From Coriobacteriia bacterium (GTDB lineage: Bacteria > Actinomycetota > Coriobacteriia > Anaerosomatales > JAAXUF01), in the NCBI GenBank assembly GCA_013334745.1, contig JAAXWY010000001.1, forward strand, positions 129,471 to 193,470: DNA of 64,000 bases, in the 5' to 3' direction. Below, one piece after another: positions 26,027 through 35,400 of the stretch (position 1 is the first letter of the stretch; every line of letters begins with the position of its first letter). The notes under the pieces are model-generated. The model was not told where the DNA came from, made no database searches, and saw only the letters and a program-made list of their open reading frames with translations. The position numbers and the translations under genes are program-made.

Positions 26027-27649
26027 ATGACCACATCTCTCTACGCGACGCTCGTCTCGTCGGCCGCCGCGGCACTCAAAGAGCGCAAGGAAGAAGTCAA
26101 CCGGCTCAACGTCTTTCCCGTTCCTGATGGAGACACCGGCACCAACATGTCCCTCACCATGGACGTGGTCGTCGCTGAGGTAGCGGCTCTGCCGGCAGAT
26201 GCCGACACCGCCGCCGCGTGCCACGCGATCACCCACGGATCTCTCATGGGTGCACGCGGCAACTCCGGGGTAATCCTGAGCCAGATACTGCGGGGCTTGT
26301 GTGAGGGCATCGACGGTGCTGCCTCAGCAGACTCCGAGCTCCTCGCTACAGCGCTCGAGCGCTCCGTCACCGTCGCCTTTCAGGCCGTGCGCAAGCCGGT
26401 CGAGGGCACCATCCTCACCGTCCTGCGCGATGCGGCCACAGCCGCACGGCACGCCGCCGACCAGCACCTTGAGCTCTCCGACGCGCTTCGGCAGGTGTCG
26501 GCGGCTTCGTTCGATTCCGTACGCCGAACTCCTGAGCTTCTGCCCGTCCTCAAGGAGAACGGTGTCGTCGACGCCGGCGGTTTCGGGCTTGCGATTCTCA
26601 TTGAGGGCTTTGTTGCCGCGGCGTTGGGCGAGAAGATCGCCATCGCTGACGTCTCTTCGTTGTCGGCGCCCATCCTGAGTGTCGATCCTGTCGACGACTG
26701 GGATGACGATGAGTACCTCTATTGCACGGAGTTCCTGCTGTTCGGTGAAGGTATCGACTCCGAGGCGGTCCACGACTACGTCGCTGGTGTCGGCGGTAGC
26801 GAGCTCGTCGTCGGATCAGGCGGCGAGTTCAAGGTTCACGTGCACACCAACGACCCGGGATCCGTGCTGGCCTATATGACCGGCATCGGCGAGGTTTCCG
26901 ACGTTCACATCCACAACATGCGTCGGCAGTCACAAGATCGCGATGAGGGACTTGCCAAGGAGAAGTCGGCTGCAGCGCCCAAGGAGCTTAAGCCCGTCGG
27001 ATTCGTTGCTGTTGCCGCCGGTGAGGGCCTCGCCGAGATTCTCGGTTCGCTCGGTGTCGATCTGGTCGTGAGCGGCGGCCAGACGATGAACCCTTCGACC
27101 AAGGACCTCGCGGACGCAATCGCACAGGTCCCGGCGAAGACGGTCATCGTGCTTCCCAACAACAAGAACATCATCATGGCTGCGCAGGCTGCGGCATCCG
27201 TTGCCCAGAAGCCGGTGGGCGTTGTGCCCACGACGTCGGTACCCCAAGCCTTCTCGGCGATGCTGGGCTACGACGGGGTCGAGGAAGATCCCGAGGCCAT
27301 CGTCGCTGAGATGACCGAGGCTGCCCAAGCGGTGCGCACCGGTGAGGTTACGACCGCCGTCAAGGACGCCAAGGGTAAGGCTGGCGCTATCAAGGCCGGC
27401 CAGGTGATCGGCATCTCTGACCACGAGATCGAAATCGTCGGCGATGATGTGGCGTCCGTTGCTTCAGGACTCGCTACGCTTCTGTTGTCCGACGGCGCGG
27501 AGACTCTGACGCTTCTTGCCGGCGAAGATTTCGATGACGACTCGCTTGCCGCACTCGCCGACGCGATCGAGGCAGCGAATCCAGGCATCGACGTCGAAGC
27601 CCTGCGCGGCGAACAGCCGCTCTACCCGGTCCTCATGTCGGCAGAATAG
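26027..27649 (+). CDS. fakA: Fatty acid kinase catalytic subunit FakA (DAK2/DhaL domain)
   Basis: 540 residues. The N-terminal DhaL-type kinase domain has the Mg-ATP motif NVFPVPDGDTGTNM near residue 28 and GARGNSGVILSQ. The middle domain includes EYLYCTEFLL and HVHTNDPG, and the C-terminal EDD-like domain has SGGQTMNPST. It phosphorylates fatty acids carried by FakB (DegV family), giving acyl-phosphate. The FakB gene is next. Acyl-phosphate is the substrate of PlsY and can be made or used by PlsX, whose gene is 5.6 kb downstream. Confidence 0.93.
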   Translation: MTTSLYATLVSSAAAALKERKEEVNRLNVFPVPDGDTGTNMSLTMDVVVAEVAALPADADTAAACHAITHGSLMGARGNSGVILSQILRGLCEGIDGAASADSELLATALERSVTVAFQAVRKPVEGTILTVLRDAATAARHAADQHLELSDALRQVSAASFDSVRRTPELLPVLKENGVVDAGGFGLAILIEGFVAAALGEKIAIADVSSLSAPILSVDPVDDWDDDEYLYCTEFLLFGEGIDSEAVHDYVAGVGGSELVVGSGGEFKVHVHTNDPGSVLAYMTGIGEVSDVHIHNMRRQSQDRDEGLAKEKSAAAPKELKPVGFVAVAAGEGLAEILGSLGVDLVVSGGQTMNPSTKDLADAIAQVPAKTVIVLPNNKNIIMAAQAAASVAQKPVGVVPTTSVPQAFSAMLGYDGVEEDPEAIVAEMTEAAQAVRTGEVTTAVKDAKGKAGAIKAGQVIGISDHEIEIVGDDVASVASGLATLLLSDGAETLTLLAGEDFDDDSLAALADAIEAANPGIDVEALRGEQPLYPVLMSAE

Positions 27650-27677
27650 CCGATCCAAACTTCAGGTAAGGAGACCC

Positions 27678-28532
27678 ATGCCAGCCGTCGGAATCGTTAC
27701 GGACAGCACGTGCGATCTGCCTCTTGAGATACTTGCGGGACTCAACGTGACGATGGTGCCGCTCACCGTCCATTTCGGCGACGAACACGTGCGCGACTGG
27801 ATCGATCTCGATCCCAAGGCGTTCTATCCCAAGCTTGCGTCCTTCTCGGCGCTTCCCACCACATCGCAGCCTTCACCCGCTGATTTCACTGCGGCGTACG
27901 AGGCCCTGGCAGCTTCCGGGGTTGAGGAGATCGTCTCGATTCATCTGTCGGCTGCGCTATCCGGTACCTACGAGTCGGCGATGCTTGCCGCCAAGACCTC
28001 GCCGGTTCCGGTTCGCGTCGTGGACGGCAAGAAGGCGTCCCAGGCCACAGCGCTGATGGTCAAGGCCGCAGTCGAGGTCCGTGACGCTGGTGGGGAGGCT
28101 GCAGCTATCGAAGCTCGCGCGCTCGCTGTGTCCGCAGAGTGCAGACTGTTCTTCCTCCTGGACACGCTCGACAACCTGGTCAAGGGAGGCCGTGCTGGAA
28201 AGGCCGCCGGGCTCGCCGCCTCACTGCTCAACATCAAGCCCGTTCTCCGAGTGAACGACGACGGGATCATCGAGCCGTTCAAGAAGGTACGCGGCCGGCA
28301 GCAGGCTATCGCGGCTCTCGCCGAGCACGTCGCCTCGGACACGAAGGCGAACGGTCGTATGCGCATCGCCCTTCTCCATGCGTGCACTCCGACTGCGGCT
28401 GACGAGCTACGAGCAGCCATCACCGCCGCAGGTGCGGACGTCGCGTGGGAAGCAGATGGCGAGATCGGTGCGGTCATCGGTGTCTACACCGGCCCCGGAA
28501 CCCTCGGCTGCACCTACTACCCGGCCAGCTAA
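27678..28532 (+). CDS. DegV family fatty-acid-binding protein (FakB)
   Basis: 284 residues. VGIVTDSTCDLPLEIL at the N-terminus, FSALPTTSQPSPADF in the lipid pocket region, then SIHLSAALSGTYESA and IYPAS-like end CTYYPAS are the DegV hallmarks. It would hold a fatty acid for FakA, encoded just upstream with a 28-base gap. ATG follows TAAGGAGACCC. The name fakB is inferred from context, because DegV proteins differ in the fatty acid bound. Confidence 0.93.
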   Translation: MPAVGIVTDSTCDLPLEILAGLNVTMVPLTVHFGDEHVRDWIDLDPKAFYPKLASFSALPTTSQPSPADFTAAYEALAASGVEEIVSIHLSAALSGTYESAMLAAKTSPVPVRVVDGKKASQATALMVKAAVEVRDAGGEAAAIEARALAVSAECRLFFLLDTLDNLVKGGRAGKAAGLAASLLNIKPVLRVNDDGIIEPFKKVRGRQQAIAALAEHVASDTKANGRMRIALLHACTPTAADELRAAITAAGADVAWEADGEIGAVIGVYTGPGTLGCTYYPAS

Positions 28533-28538
28533 CTGCGA

Positions 28539-30647
28539 ATGTGCCCCGACGCCCAGACTCGCGACCGGGCGTACCGGCTTGCCGCTCACGAGGCCCCCGT
28601 CGCCGACGCCAGGTTCGTCGACGGCACGCGTGCGGCCGCCCTGAGTAGACTCGGCATCTCGACCATCGGGGGGCTGCTTCGGCACTATCCGATGCGCTAC
28701 CTCGACCTGACCGACGTCACCACGCTACGAGACGCTCGTTCCGGCAGTGAGGTCACCGTCGTTGGACGCGTGCACGAGGTCCGCGTCAAGAAGCCTCGTC
28801 CACGACTCACGATCACGGAGGTCGCAATCGTCGATGGCACCGGCGTGCTTCTCGGCGTGTGGTTCAACCAGCCCTACATTCAGCAACGGTTCGCTGCGGG
28901 AGACCGCGTTGCTTTCGCGGGCAAAGTGGAACTCGACTACGGCTTCAAGCAAATCAAGACCCCCTTCGTCGAGAAACTTGCCGCTGATCAAGACGATGCC
29001 GAGGCCGGCCGGGTTCTTCCGGTCCATCCGGCCACGGAGGGTCTGTCGACCGCATGGCTCAGGCGCCTTGTCGCCGCTGTGGTCGATGACTACTCAGATG
29101 TCTGCGACCACATACCCGCAGCGCTTAGGTCGCGCCGTGGGCTGGTGCCACTCCATGCCGCGCTGCGTGACGTGCACTTCCCGGCAACTCGCCACGATTC
29201 GGATGCGGCCAGGCTTCGGCTGACCTACGACGAGCTGCTACTACTTCAGCTCTACATGGGGATGCGTCGCCATAGTGTCACGCGCGAGCAGGCGGGCATC
29301 GCCCATCGGCTCGACGGGGCGGCGCTTGCGGCGCTTCGCGGAGCCATCCGTTTCGACCTGACCGGTGATCAGATAGCGGCGATTCATGAGGTTCTCTTCG
29401 ACATGAGCGAACCGCGACCCATGAATCGGCTGCTGTTGGGCGATGTCGGCACGGGGAAGACAGTGATCGCTGCGCATGCGCTTGCGGTCGCTGCGGATGC
29501 CGGAGCTCAGGGCGCGATGATGGCTCCCACAGAGGTACTAGCCCAGCAGTACGCGAACGCTGTGGGCCCCCTTCTCGATGCCGCCAACGTGACGTGGGCC
29601 CTGCTCACGGGTTCGACGCCGGCAGCACAGCGTCGGGAGACACTCACACGGCTCGCTGAAGGGGAGCTCAGCGTCGCGTTCGGCACCCATGCACTCCTCG
29701 AAGACAGTGTGATGTTCAAGCGACTCTCTGTCGCCATCGTCGATGAACAGCACCGATTCGGCGTCAACCAGCGGCTCGGCCTCCGAGGCAAGGGTGCGAG
29801 TGCGGATCTGCTGGTAATGACCGCGACGCCCATCCCTCGTTCACTCGCGCTGACCCTCTACGGCGACCTTGAGCCTTCGTATCTACGCGAGAGGCCGAAT
29901 TCGCGAGCACCGGTTCGCACGACGGTGCTGAAGCCGGCGCAGCGTGACCGCGCATACGAGCGGGTGCGGGCCGCCGTGCGCGCTGGTCAGCAGGCGTTTG
30001 TCGTGTGCGCACTGGTTGACGAGTCAGAGTCGGCCGCAGCCACCAAGGCCGCCAACCGCGAAGCGGAGCGCCTTAGCAGCCAGGTGTTCTCGGACCTGCG
30101 CGTCGGGCTGCTCACCGGGCGGATGCGCTCTGCGGAGAAGCTGCGCACGATGAGCGAGTTTCGGGACGGGGTCGTGGACGTGCTGGTGGCCACGACGGTG
30201 ATCGAAGTCGGCATCGATGTGCCCAATGCGACGGTCATGATCATCGAGGATGCGGATCGATTCGGGCTCGCTCAGCTCCACCAGCTCCGAGGGCGAGTCG
30301 GTCGGGGAGAGGAGCCGGGCGAAGTCTACCTGCTTGCCGATCCTCGCTCGGCCGAGGGCAAGGAGCGCATGCAGGCCATCGCATCGACGGAGGATGGTTT
30401 CGCTCTCGCCGAACACGACCTGCGTCTTCGGGGTGAGGGTCACATCCTCGGCGACCGCCAACACGGCCTGCCGGCACTCCGGCTTGCCTCGGTCCTCGAC
30501 CACGCTGAACTCATTGCACAGGCGCGTGCCGATGCCGTGGAGATCATCGATTCCGATCCGCACCTGACGTCACCGGAGCATCGGCCCTTGCTTGCAGAGA
30601 CCAAGCGTGTGTATCGAGAGGCCTGGAAGTGGGTGAGTAGTGGATGA
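28539..30647 (+). CDS. recG: ATP-dependent DNA helicase RecG
   Basis: 702 residues. An N-terminal OB/wedge domain (VTVVGRVHEVRVKK) binds branched DNA. The helicase core has Walker A LLLGDVGTGKTVIA, MAPTEVLAQQ, DEQH box VDEQHRFGVNQR and TATPIPRSLAL. Motifs V-VI include EVGIDVPNA and QLRGRVGRG, and the RecG C-terminal segment GEGHILGDRQHGLP follows. It remodels stalled forks and Holliday junctions. The start at 28539 is six bases after the fakB stop with no obvious ribosome-binding site. The stop overlaps the rsmD start (ATGA). Confidence 0.95.
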   Translation: MCPDAQTRDRAYRLAAHEAPVADARFVDGTRAAALSRLGISTIGGLLRHYPMRYLDLTDVTTLRDARSGSEVTVVGRVHEVRVKKPRPRLTITEVAIVDGTGVLLGVWFNQPYIQQRFAAGDRVAFAGKVELDYGFKQIKTPFVEKLAADQDDAEAGRVLPVHPATEGLSTAWLRRLVAAVVDDYSDVCDHIPAALRSRRGLVPLHAALRDVHFPATRHDSDAARLRLTYDELLLLQLYMGMRRHSVTREQAGIAHRLDGAALAALRGAIRFDLTGDQIAAIHEVLFDMSEPRPMNRLLLGDVGTGKTVIAAHALAVAADAGAQGAMMAPTEVLAQQYANAVGPLLDAANVTWALLTGSTPAAQRRETLTRLAEGELSVAFGTHALLEDSVMFKRLSVAIVDEQHRFGVNQRLGLRGKGASADLLVMTATPIPRSLALTLYGDLEPSYLRERPNSRAPVRTTVLKPAQRDRAYERVRAAVRAGQQAFVVCALVDESESAAATKAANREAERLSSQVFSDLRVGLLTGRMRSAEKLRTMSEFRDGVVDVLVATTVIEVGIDVPNATVMIIEDADRFGLAQLHQLRGRVGRGEEPGEVYLLADPRSAEGKERMQAIASTEDGFALAEHDLRLRGEGHILGDRQHGLPALRLASVLDHAELIAQARADAVEIIDSDPHLTSPEHRPLLAETKRVYREAWKWVSSG

Positions 30648-31228
30648 GGATCATCGCCGGCAGATTCAGAGGGCGTGTTCTCAAGGCACCAGCGGGCCTG
30701 ACAACGAGGCCGACGACCGACAGGGTTCGTGAGGCCACGTTCAGCTCGATGACGTCCCTGGCAGGTGCGGACCTCGGCGGAGGTGCGGTATTCGACCCGT
30801 TCGCAGGGAGCGGCGCTCTCGCACTCGAGGCGCTCTCGAGGGGCTGTAGCCACGCTGTCATGGTCGAGCATGAGAAGACCGCGCTGGCAGCCGTGCGTGC
30901 CAACGTCGCGGCGCTCGGCGTCACGGGTGAGACCACCATCATCGCTGGTGACGCGCTTGTGTTGGCCCAGCGGGGCGCGCTCCCGAACGGTCCGTATTCG
31001 TTGCTTCTGCTCGACCCTCCATATAGACTTGACCCGGTTTCCGTTGTCGGATTCATCCGAGACCTTCTCGAGCATGGGTCGCTGACTGAGGAAGCGTTGA
31101 TCGTGTGGGAGCACGCATCAAACGTCTCGGTCGACTGGCCTGATCAGATCGTGTTGGAGAAGACCAAGACGTACAACAAGACGCACGTCGATATCGCGAC
31201 AGTGCGAGGGGGGCAGCACACCACGTGA
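30644..31228 (+). CDS. rsmD: 16S rRNA (guanine-966-N2)-methyltransferase
   Basis: 194 residues. It begins MRIIAGRFRGRVLKAP and has TRPTTDRVREATFSS, SAM-binding FDPFAGSGALALEALSRG and the catalytic motif LLLDPPY, all typical of RsmD. Overlaps recG upstream and coaD downstream by four bases each, the latter as GTGA, so the three are translationally coupled. The rsmD-coaD pair is widespread in bacteria. Confidence 0.95.
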   Translation: MRIIAGRFRGRVLKAPAGLTTRPTTDRVREATFSSMTSLAGADLGGGAVFDPFAGSGALALEALSRGCSHAVMVEHEKTALAAVRANVAALGVTGETTIIAGDALVLAQRGALPNGPYSLLLLDPPYRLDPVSVVGFIRDLLEHGSLTEEALIVWEHASNVSVDWPDQIVLEKTKTYNKTHVDIATVRGGQHTT

Positions 31229-31716
31229 AGCGCGCCATCGTTCCCGGCACCTTTGACCCGGTAACCTCCGGCCACCTCGACATCATCGAGCGTGCAGCTG
31301 GGCTGTTCGATGAGATTGTGGTCGGGGTCGCGTTCTCAAAGACCAAGAACGGTGGGCCCTTGTTCCCGGTTGAGGAGCGTGTGGGGTTCATCGAAACCGC
31401 GACTTCCCACCTCTCAAACGTGTCAGTCCGGGCTTTTGATACGCTATTGATAGAATTCGCTCATGAGGTGGGGGCGTCGGTGGCCGTGAAAGGGTTGCGG
31501 GCGATGACCGACTTCGAGCGCGAGTTCCAGATGGCCGCCTTGAACTGGCGACTCGACTCCAAGGTCGAGACACTGTTCATCATGGCCATCCCGGAGTACA
31601 TGTTTCTTAGCTCGTCAGCGGTGAAGGAGATTGCCCGGCACGGTGGTTCCGCGCGTGGGCTTGTACCAGACGTCGTATGCGATGCGCTTGAGCGCAAGAT
31701 GAACGAACCCCGCTAG
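31225..31716 (+). CDS. coaD: Phosphopantetheine adenylyltransferase
   Basis: 163 residues; penultimate step of coenzyme A synthesis. The nucleotidyltransferase start AIVPGTFDPVTSGHLDIIERA contains the T-x-G-H motif, KGLRAMTDFEREFQMA binds substrate, and FLSSSAVKEIARHGG is the second conserved motif. GTG start overlapping the rsmD stop. CoA feeds phosphopantetheine to the acyl carrier protein encoded at 38089. Confidence 0.96.
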   Translation: MKRAIVPGTFDPVTSGHLDIIERAAGLFDEIVVGVAFSKTKNGGPLFPVEERVGFIETATSHLSNVSVRAFDTLLIEFAHEVGASVAVKGLRAMTDFEREFQMAALNWRLDSKVETLFIMAIPEYMFLSSSAVKEIARHGGSARGLVPDVVCDALERKMNEPR

Positions 31717-31729
31717 GGAGGCAGCTTTC

Positions 31730-32203
31730 ATGGACATCATGGCCCTGATCGACCGCATCGAAGAGATCGTTGATAACTCTCGGACCGTCCCGTTCCGTAC
31801 GGGAACTCGCATGGTCGACCAGGAGAAGGTCTACGAGATCGTCGATGAGATCCGGGCGCAGTATCCGGACGAGCTCAAGCAGGCACGCTGGATCGTCAAG
31901 GAGCGCCAGGAGATGCTCGAGGAGGCCGAGAAAGAGGCTAACCGGGTTCTCGAGGACGCACGAGATCGCGCGCAGGCGCTCGCCAACGAGACAGAGGTCG
32001 TTCGTCTGGCCGAGGCGCAGGCTGCGGACATCCTTGACAAGGCCCGCACCCAGGAACGTGAGATTCGCCTGGGCGCAGAGGACTACGCCGACGAGATGCT
32101 CGCGAATCTCGAGGTCAACCTCGGCAAGCTTCTCACCGCTGTGCAGCGTGGCCGTGATCGGCTCCAAGGCAAGCTCGGTGGCGGCGGTGGGCAGCGCCAG
32201 TAG
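31730..32203 (+). CDS. DivIVA/SepIVA-like coiled-coil protein
   Basis: 157 residues. The start MDIMALIDRIEEIVDNSRTV and FRTGTRMVDQEKVYEIVDEI match the short DivIVA-type membrane-binding start of actinobacterial SepIVA-like proteins. A long Ala/Glu/Arg-rich coiled coil (about 45-145) follows, then a Gly-rich tail. In Mycobacterium the homologue (SepIVA) is adjacent to a DUF177 gene, as here, and takes part in septum or envelope assembly. AGGGAGGC precedes the ATG. Role here inferred from family and context. Confidence 0.8.
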   Translation: MDIMALIDRIEEIVDNSRTVPFRTGTRMVDQEKVYEIVDEIRAQYPDELKQARWIVKERQEMLEEAEKEANRVLEDARDRAQALANETEVVRLAEAQAADILDKARTQEREIRLGAEDYADEMLANLEVNLGKLLTAVQRGRDRLQGKLGGGGGQRQ

Positions 32204-32245
32204 CGCACCTGCGCTCCTGTCCGCCCGCGTCGTGAGGCCAACACC

Positions 32246-32788
32246 ATGGAGTCCTACCCGGTCGAGATAGCAGGCATCCTCGACACGCTCGGTGAGAGCA
32301 TCAGCGTGTCCGATACGCTCACACTCACGGAGCTCGACGTCGGCGACGAGCACTTCGCGCTGACCGAGCCGATATCCTTCACCGTCACCCTCACCAACGG
32401 CGGTACGGGCGTCGTTGCACTCGGCACTGTGGTGGCGAATGCCGTCGCTACGTGCGCACGATGCCTCATCGAGTTCCCACTGGTCATCGAGGCCGACGTC
32501 GACGGCTATTTCGTGCACCCCGGCGATACTGAGAACATCCCCGAGGAGCAGGACTTTGCGGAGATCGGCGCTGAAGGCTTCGTCGACATCCTCCCGGAGA
32601 TCATGAGCGCGCTGGTTCTTGAAGCGCCCTTCGCGCCGCTGCACGCCGACGACTGTGCGGGAATCTGCCCGGAGTGCGGTGCTGACATGAACACCGAGCC
32701 GTGCGGCTGCGACGAGGAGCCCGATTCCGACAATCCCTTCGCCTCGCTGGGGGACCTGCTCACTGCTCCGGCAGCCGACGAGGATTAG
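32246..32788 (+). CDS. DUF177 (YceD) family protein
   Basis: 180 residues. The conserved ATCARCLIEFPLVIEADVDGYF block and the C-terminal CAGICPECGADMN with paired cysteines mark YceD/DUF177. These proteins almost always precede rpmF and are thought to act in 23S rRNA maturation or accumulation; the exact activity is not established. Here rpmF follows after 136 bases. The tail is acidic. Confidence 0.92.
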   Translation: MESYPVEIAGILDTLGESISVSDTLTLTELDVGDEHFALTEPISFTVTLTNGGTGVVALGTVVANAVATCARCLIEFPLVIEADVDGYFVHPGDTENIPEEQDFAEIGAEGFVDILPEIMSALVLEAPFAPLHADDCAGICPECGADMNTEPCGCDEEPDSDNPFASLGDLLTAPAADED

Positions 32789-32924
32789 GTCGGCTGTACA
32801 CATCCGCATTTGCCCGTGGTATCATCGTCGCTCGTGCGACCGGACACGGTCGGCGAATGACATTGAGATGACGCACGCAGCCCTTAACCGTGCTGACGTG
32901 CCAAGCGGAAGGATCTGAAGGTAG

Positions 32925-33101
32925 ATGGCTGTTCCGAAGCGAAAGACCGGCCGGTCGAAGACCAACTCGCGCCGTTCCTCTCACGTCCTCGAGGCTCCGG
33001 CCAAGTCGACGTGCCCGCAGTGCCACGAAGTCAAGCTTCCGCACCGCGTATGCGGCAACTGTGGCTACTACAACGGCAAGGAAGTCGTCGAGACCGATTA
33101 G
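32925..33101 (+). CDS. rpmF: 50S ribosomal protein L32
   Basis: 58 residues. [18 protein letters not shown] is the diagnostic start. Four cysteines at 30, 33, 43 and 46 (CPQC...CGNC) make this the zinc-binding form. ATG at 32925 with GGAAGGATCTGAAGG upstream. It follows DUF177 and precedes plsX, the common yceD-rpmF-plsX order. Confidence 0.97.
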   Translation: MAVPKRKTGRSKTNSRRSSHVLEAPAKSTCPQCHEVKLPHRVCGNCGYYNGKEVVETD

Positions 33102-33164
33102 TCGGACCCGACGAGTGAGACTGCGGTCGTCGAGGCCTGCAGTCACCCCTCTAGACGCGTGACA

Positions 33165-33194
33165 CGGTCGGCGTGCCCACAGGTGCGCCGACCG
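33165..33194 (+). terminator. Terminator after rpmF
   Basis: Nine-base-pair stem CGGTCGGCG/CGCCGACCG, extendable by a few pairs outside, followed by TTTCGT. It separates the upstream unit from the plsX-fab block. Confidence 0.75.
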
Positions 33195-33227
33195 TTTCGT
33201 GTGCCGCACCATGATCAGAGGGCCACT

Positions 33228-33236
33228 TGGTAGAAT
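33228..33236 (+). promoter_or_regulatory. Extended -10 promoter element of plsX
   Basis: TGG-TAGAAT lies 38 bases before the plsX ATG and just after the rpmF terminator. The TGn extension would compensate for the lack of a clear -35. Confidence 0.55.
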
Positions 33237-33274
33237 GCGCTCGCGATCATCACGTCGATTTCTGAGGAGTTCAC

Positions 33275-34273
33275 ATGTCGGAGCGGACCGTACGCGTCGT
33301 AGTCGACGCCATCGGTGGGGACTTCGCCCCCGGTCGCATACTCGGTGGGGTTGAGCGGGCCGTTGGCTCGCTCGCCGATGTCGTCATCGTGCTCACCGGG
33401 CCCGCAGACGTCGTTGAGCCGTTCGCCGCTCGATTCCCCGGTCGTGTTGAAGCGGTGTCGACCACAGAGGTCATCGGCATGGATGAGCATCCGGCGAATG
33501 CGGTGCGATCCAAGAAGGACTCCTCTATCGTCGTGGGTGCGAGGCTCGTTCGTGAGCGGACCGCCGATGCCTTCTTCTCGGCGGGATCGACCGGCGCAGC
33601 CATGGCGGCTGCAACGCTGATCATGGGCCGCATCAAGGGTGTCAGTCGTCCTGCCATCGCCACGGTTCTACCGACCGTCGGTCCGCCGTGTGTGTTGCTC
33701 GACGTGGGCGCCAACGCCGACTGCAAACCCGAGAACCTCCTGCAATTCGCCGAGATGGGGGAGGCCTACGCCAACGTCGTGCTCGACATCACGTCCCCAC
33801 GGGTCGCGTTGCTCAACATCGGCGAGGAGGCAACGAAGGGCTCCGTGCTGGCACAGGATGCCCACGCTCTCCTCGCAGCGGCACTGCCGTCCTTTATCGG
33901 AAACATCGAGGGACGCGACGTGTTGACCGGCGCTGCAGACGTCATAGTGACCGACGGTTTCACCGGCAATGTCGCGCTCAAGCTGCTTGAGGGTACGAGC
34001 AAGGTACTGCTCGGGCAGGTCAAGGACGCGATGATGGCGAACATGCTCACCAGGCTCGCAGCGGCGACACTCAAGCCGGCCATGGTCGATCTCAAGCGCC
34101 GTTTGGACCCCGATACCTACGGTGGCGCCCCGCTCCTCGGAGTCGATGGGGTGTGCATCATCGGTCATGGCTCGTCGGGCGAGGTCGCTGTGGAGAACGC
34201 CATTCGCGTCGCCGCGCAGGCCGTCCGCGGGAACCTCACCGGTCGCATCGCAGAAGCAGTCGCGACAAACTAG
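33275..34273 (+). CDS. plsX: Phosphate acyltransferase PlsX
   Basis: 332 residues; converts acyl-ACP and phosphate to acyl-phosphate, the first step of phosphatidic acid synthesis with PlsY. VVVDAIGGDFAPGRILGG at the N-terminus, SKKDSSIVVGARLV, SAGSTGAAMAAATLI and VTDGFTGNVALKLLEG are family motifs. The ATG follows TGAGGAG. It begins the fatty-acid block. FakA/FakB upstream can supply the same product from exogenous fatty acids. Confidence 0.96.
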   Translation: MSERTVRVVVDAIGGDFAPGRILGGVERAVGSLADVVIVLTGPADVVEPFAARFPGRVEAVSTTEVIGMDEHPANAVRSKKDSSIVVGARLVRERTADAFFSAGSTGAAMAAATLIMGRIKGVSRPAIATVLPTVGPPCVLLDVGANADCKPENLLQFAEMGEAYANVVLDITSPRVALLNIGEEATKGSVLAQDAHALLAAALPSFIGNIEGRDVLTGAADVIVTDGFTGNVALKLLEGTSKVLLGQVKDAMMANMLTRLAAATLKPAMVDLKRRLDPDTYGGAPLLGVDGVCIIGHGSSGEVAVENAIRVAAQAVRGNLTGRIAEAVATN

Positions 34274-34390
34274 ACTGAGCGGTACTTCTTTGAGGGAAGA
34301 CACACAGGTAGACTGCCCCGATACTTGCGGCCCAGGGCGTGCAACCACGCCTTCGCACCGCACTTGATACAAGGAGACACCACGCACCTC

Positions 34391-35395
34391 ATGACACGAC
34401 ACGCGACGATCATAGGCACCGGCTCGTACCTGCCCGAACGGGTCATGACCAATGCCGAGCTCGAGACCATGGTCGACACATCCGACGAGTGGATCCGAAG
34501 CCGCAGCGGCATCGCCGAGCGGCGGGTCGTTGCCGAGGGCGACACGTGTTCGGATCTTGCTGCGCGCGCAGCCCGGATTGCCATGGATCGCGCCGGTGTT
34601 GGCCCCGACGACATCGACTTGCTGCTCTTGGGCACCACGAGTCCCGACTACATCATGCCGTCCACCGCGTGCGTTACGCAGGCCAAGCTCGGCCTCACGT
34701 GCCCTGCCGTCGATTTGATGGCAGCTTGCTCGAGCTGGATCTACGGTCTTCAGTACGGCACTGCGGTCATCGAATCCGGCCGAGCGAACAAGGTTCTCGT
34801 CATCGGGACCGAAGCGCTCACCCGCTATATCGACTTCACCGACCGTTCGACGTGCGTGCTCTTCGGTGATGGCGCCGGCGCGGTTGTCTTGGGCGTCAGC
34901 GAGGAACCGGGCATCGAGTCGATCGTGCTCGGGGCCGATGGGACCGGCGCAGAGCACTTGATCATGCCCGCCGGTGGCGCGACTCAGCCGATAACCCACG
35001 AACTGATCGACGATCATCAGCAGTACGTGAAGATGAATGGCAGTGAGGTGTTCAAGTTCGCGGTACGGGTGATTCCGCGCGCGACGAACGAGGTTCTTGA
35101 AGCCTCCGGCCACACCCTCGACGACCTGCGCTGGCTCGTGCCGCATCAGGCGAATCAGCGCATCATCCAGACGATCGAGGAGCGGCTGGGGATTGAGGAT
35201 GAGCGTGTGTACTGCAACTTGGCACACACCGGAAACACCTCGTCTGCGTCGATACCGATGGCCCTGGACGACCTGTATACTAGCGGGCGACTCGCGCCCG
35301 GCGACCTGCTTGCGCTCGTCGGATTCGGCGCGGGCCTCACGTGGGGCGCCGCCGTGATTCGTTGGACGATGTCTGTACCGAACGAGGAGGCATAG
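34391..35395 (+). CDS. fabH: 3-oxoacyl-ACP synthase III (KAS III)
   Basis: 334 residues; condenses acetyl-CoA with malonyl-ACP to start fatty acid synthesis. The catalytic Cys is in DLMAACSSWIYGLQ (Cys113), His in VPHQANQRI and Asn in HTGNTSSAS. It begins ATIIGTGSYLPERVMTNAELE. The ATG at 34391 is supported by homology; AAGGAG lies rather far upstream (about 14 bases). It is followed after five bases by fabK. Confidence 0.96.
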   Translation: MTRHATIIGTGSYLPERVMTNAELETMVDTSDEWIRSRSGIAERRVVAEGDTCSDLAARAARIAMDRAGVGPDDIDLLLLGTTSPDYIMPSTACVTQAKLGLTCPAVDLMAACSSWIYGLQYGTAVIESGRANKVLVIGTEALTRYIDFTDRSTCVLFGDGAGAVVLGVSEEPGIESIVLGADGTGAEHLIMPAGGATQPITHELIDDHQQYVKMNGSEVFKFAVRVIPRATNEVLEASGHTLDDLRWLVPHQANQRIIQTIEERLGIEDERVYCNLAHTGNTSSASIPMALDDLYTSGRLAPGDLLALVGFGAGLTWGAAVIRWTMSVPNEEA

Positions 35396-35400
35396 GCTTC

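Noticed and set aside
33668-35227. Open frame of 519 codons on the minus strand
   Set aside because: Antisense shadow of plsX and fabH; both + strand proteins have complete motifs.
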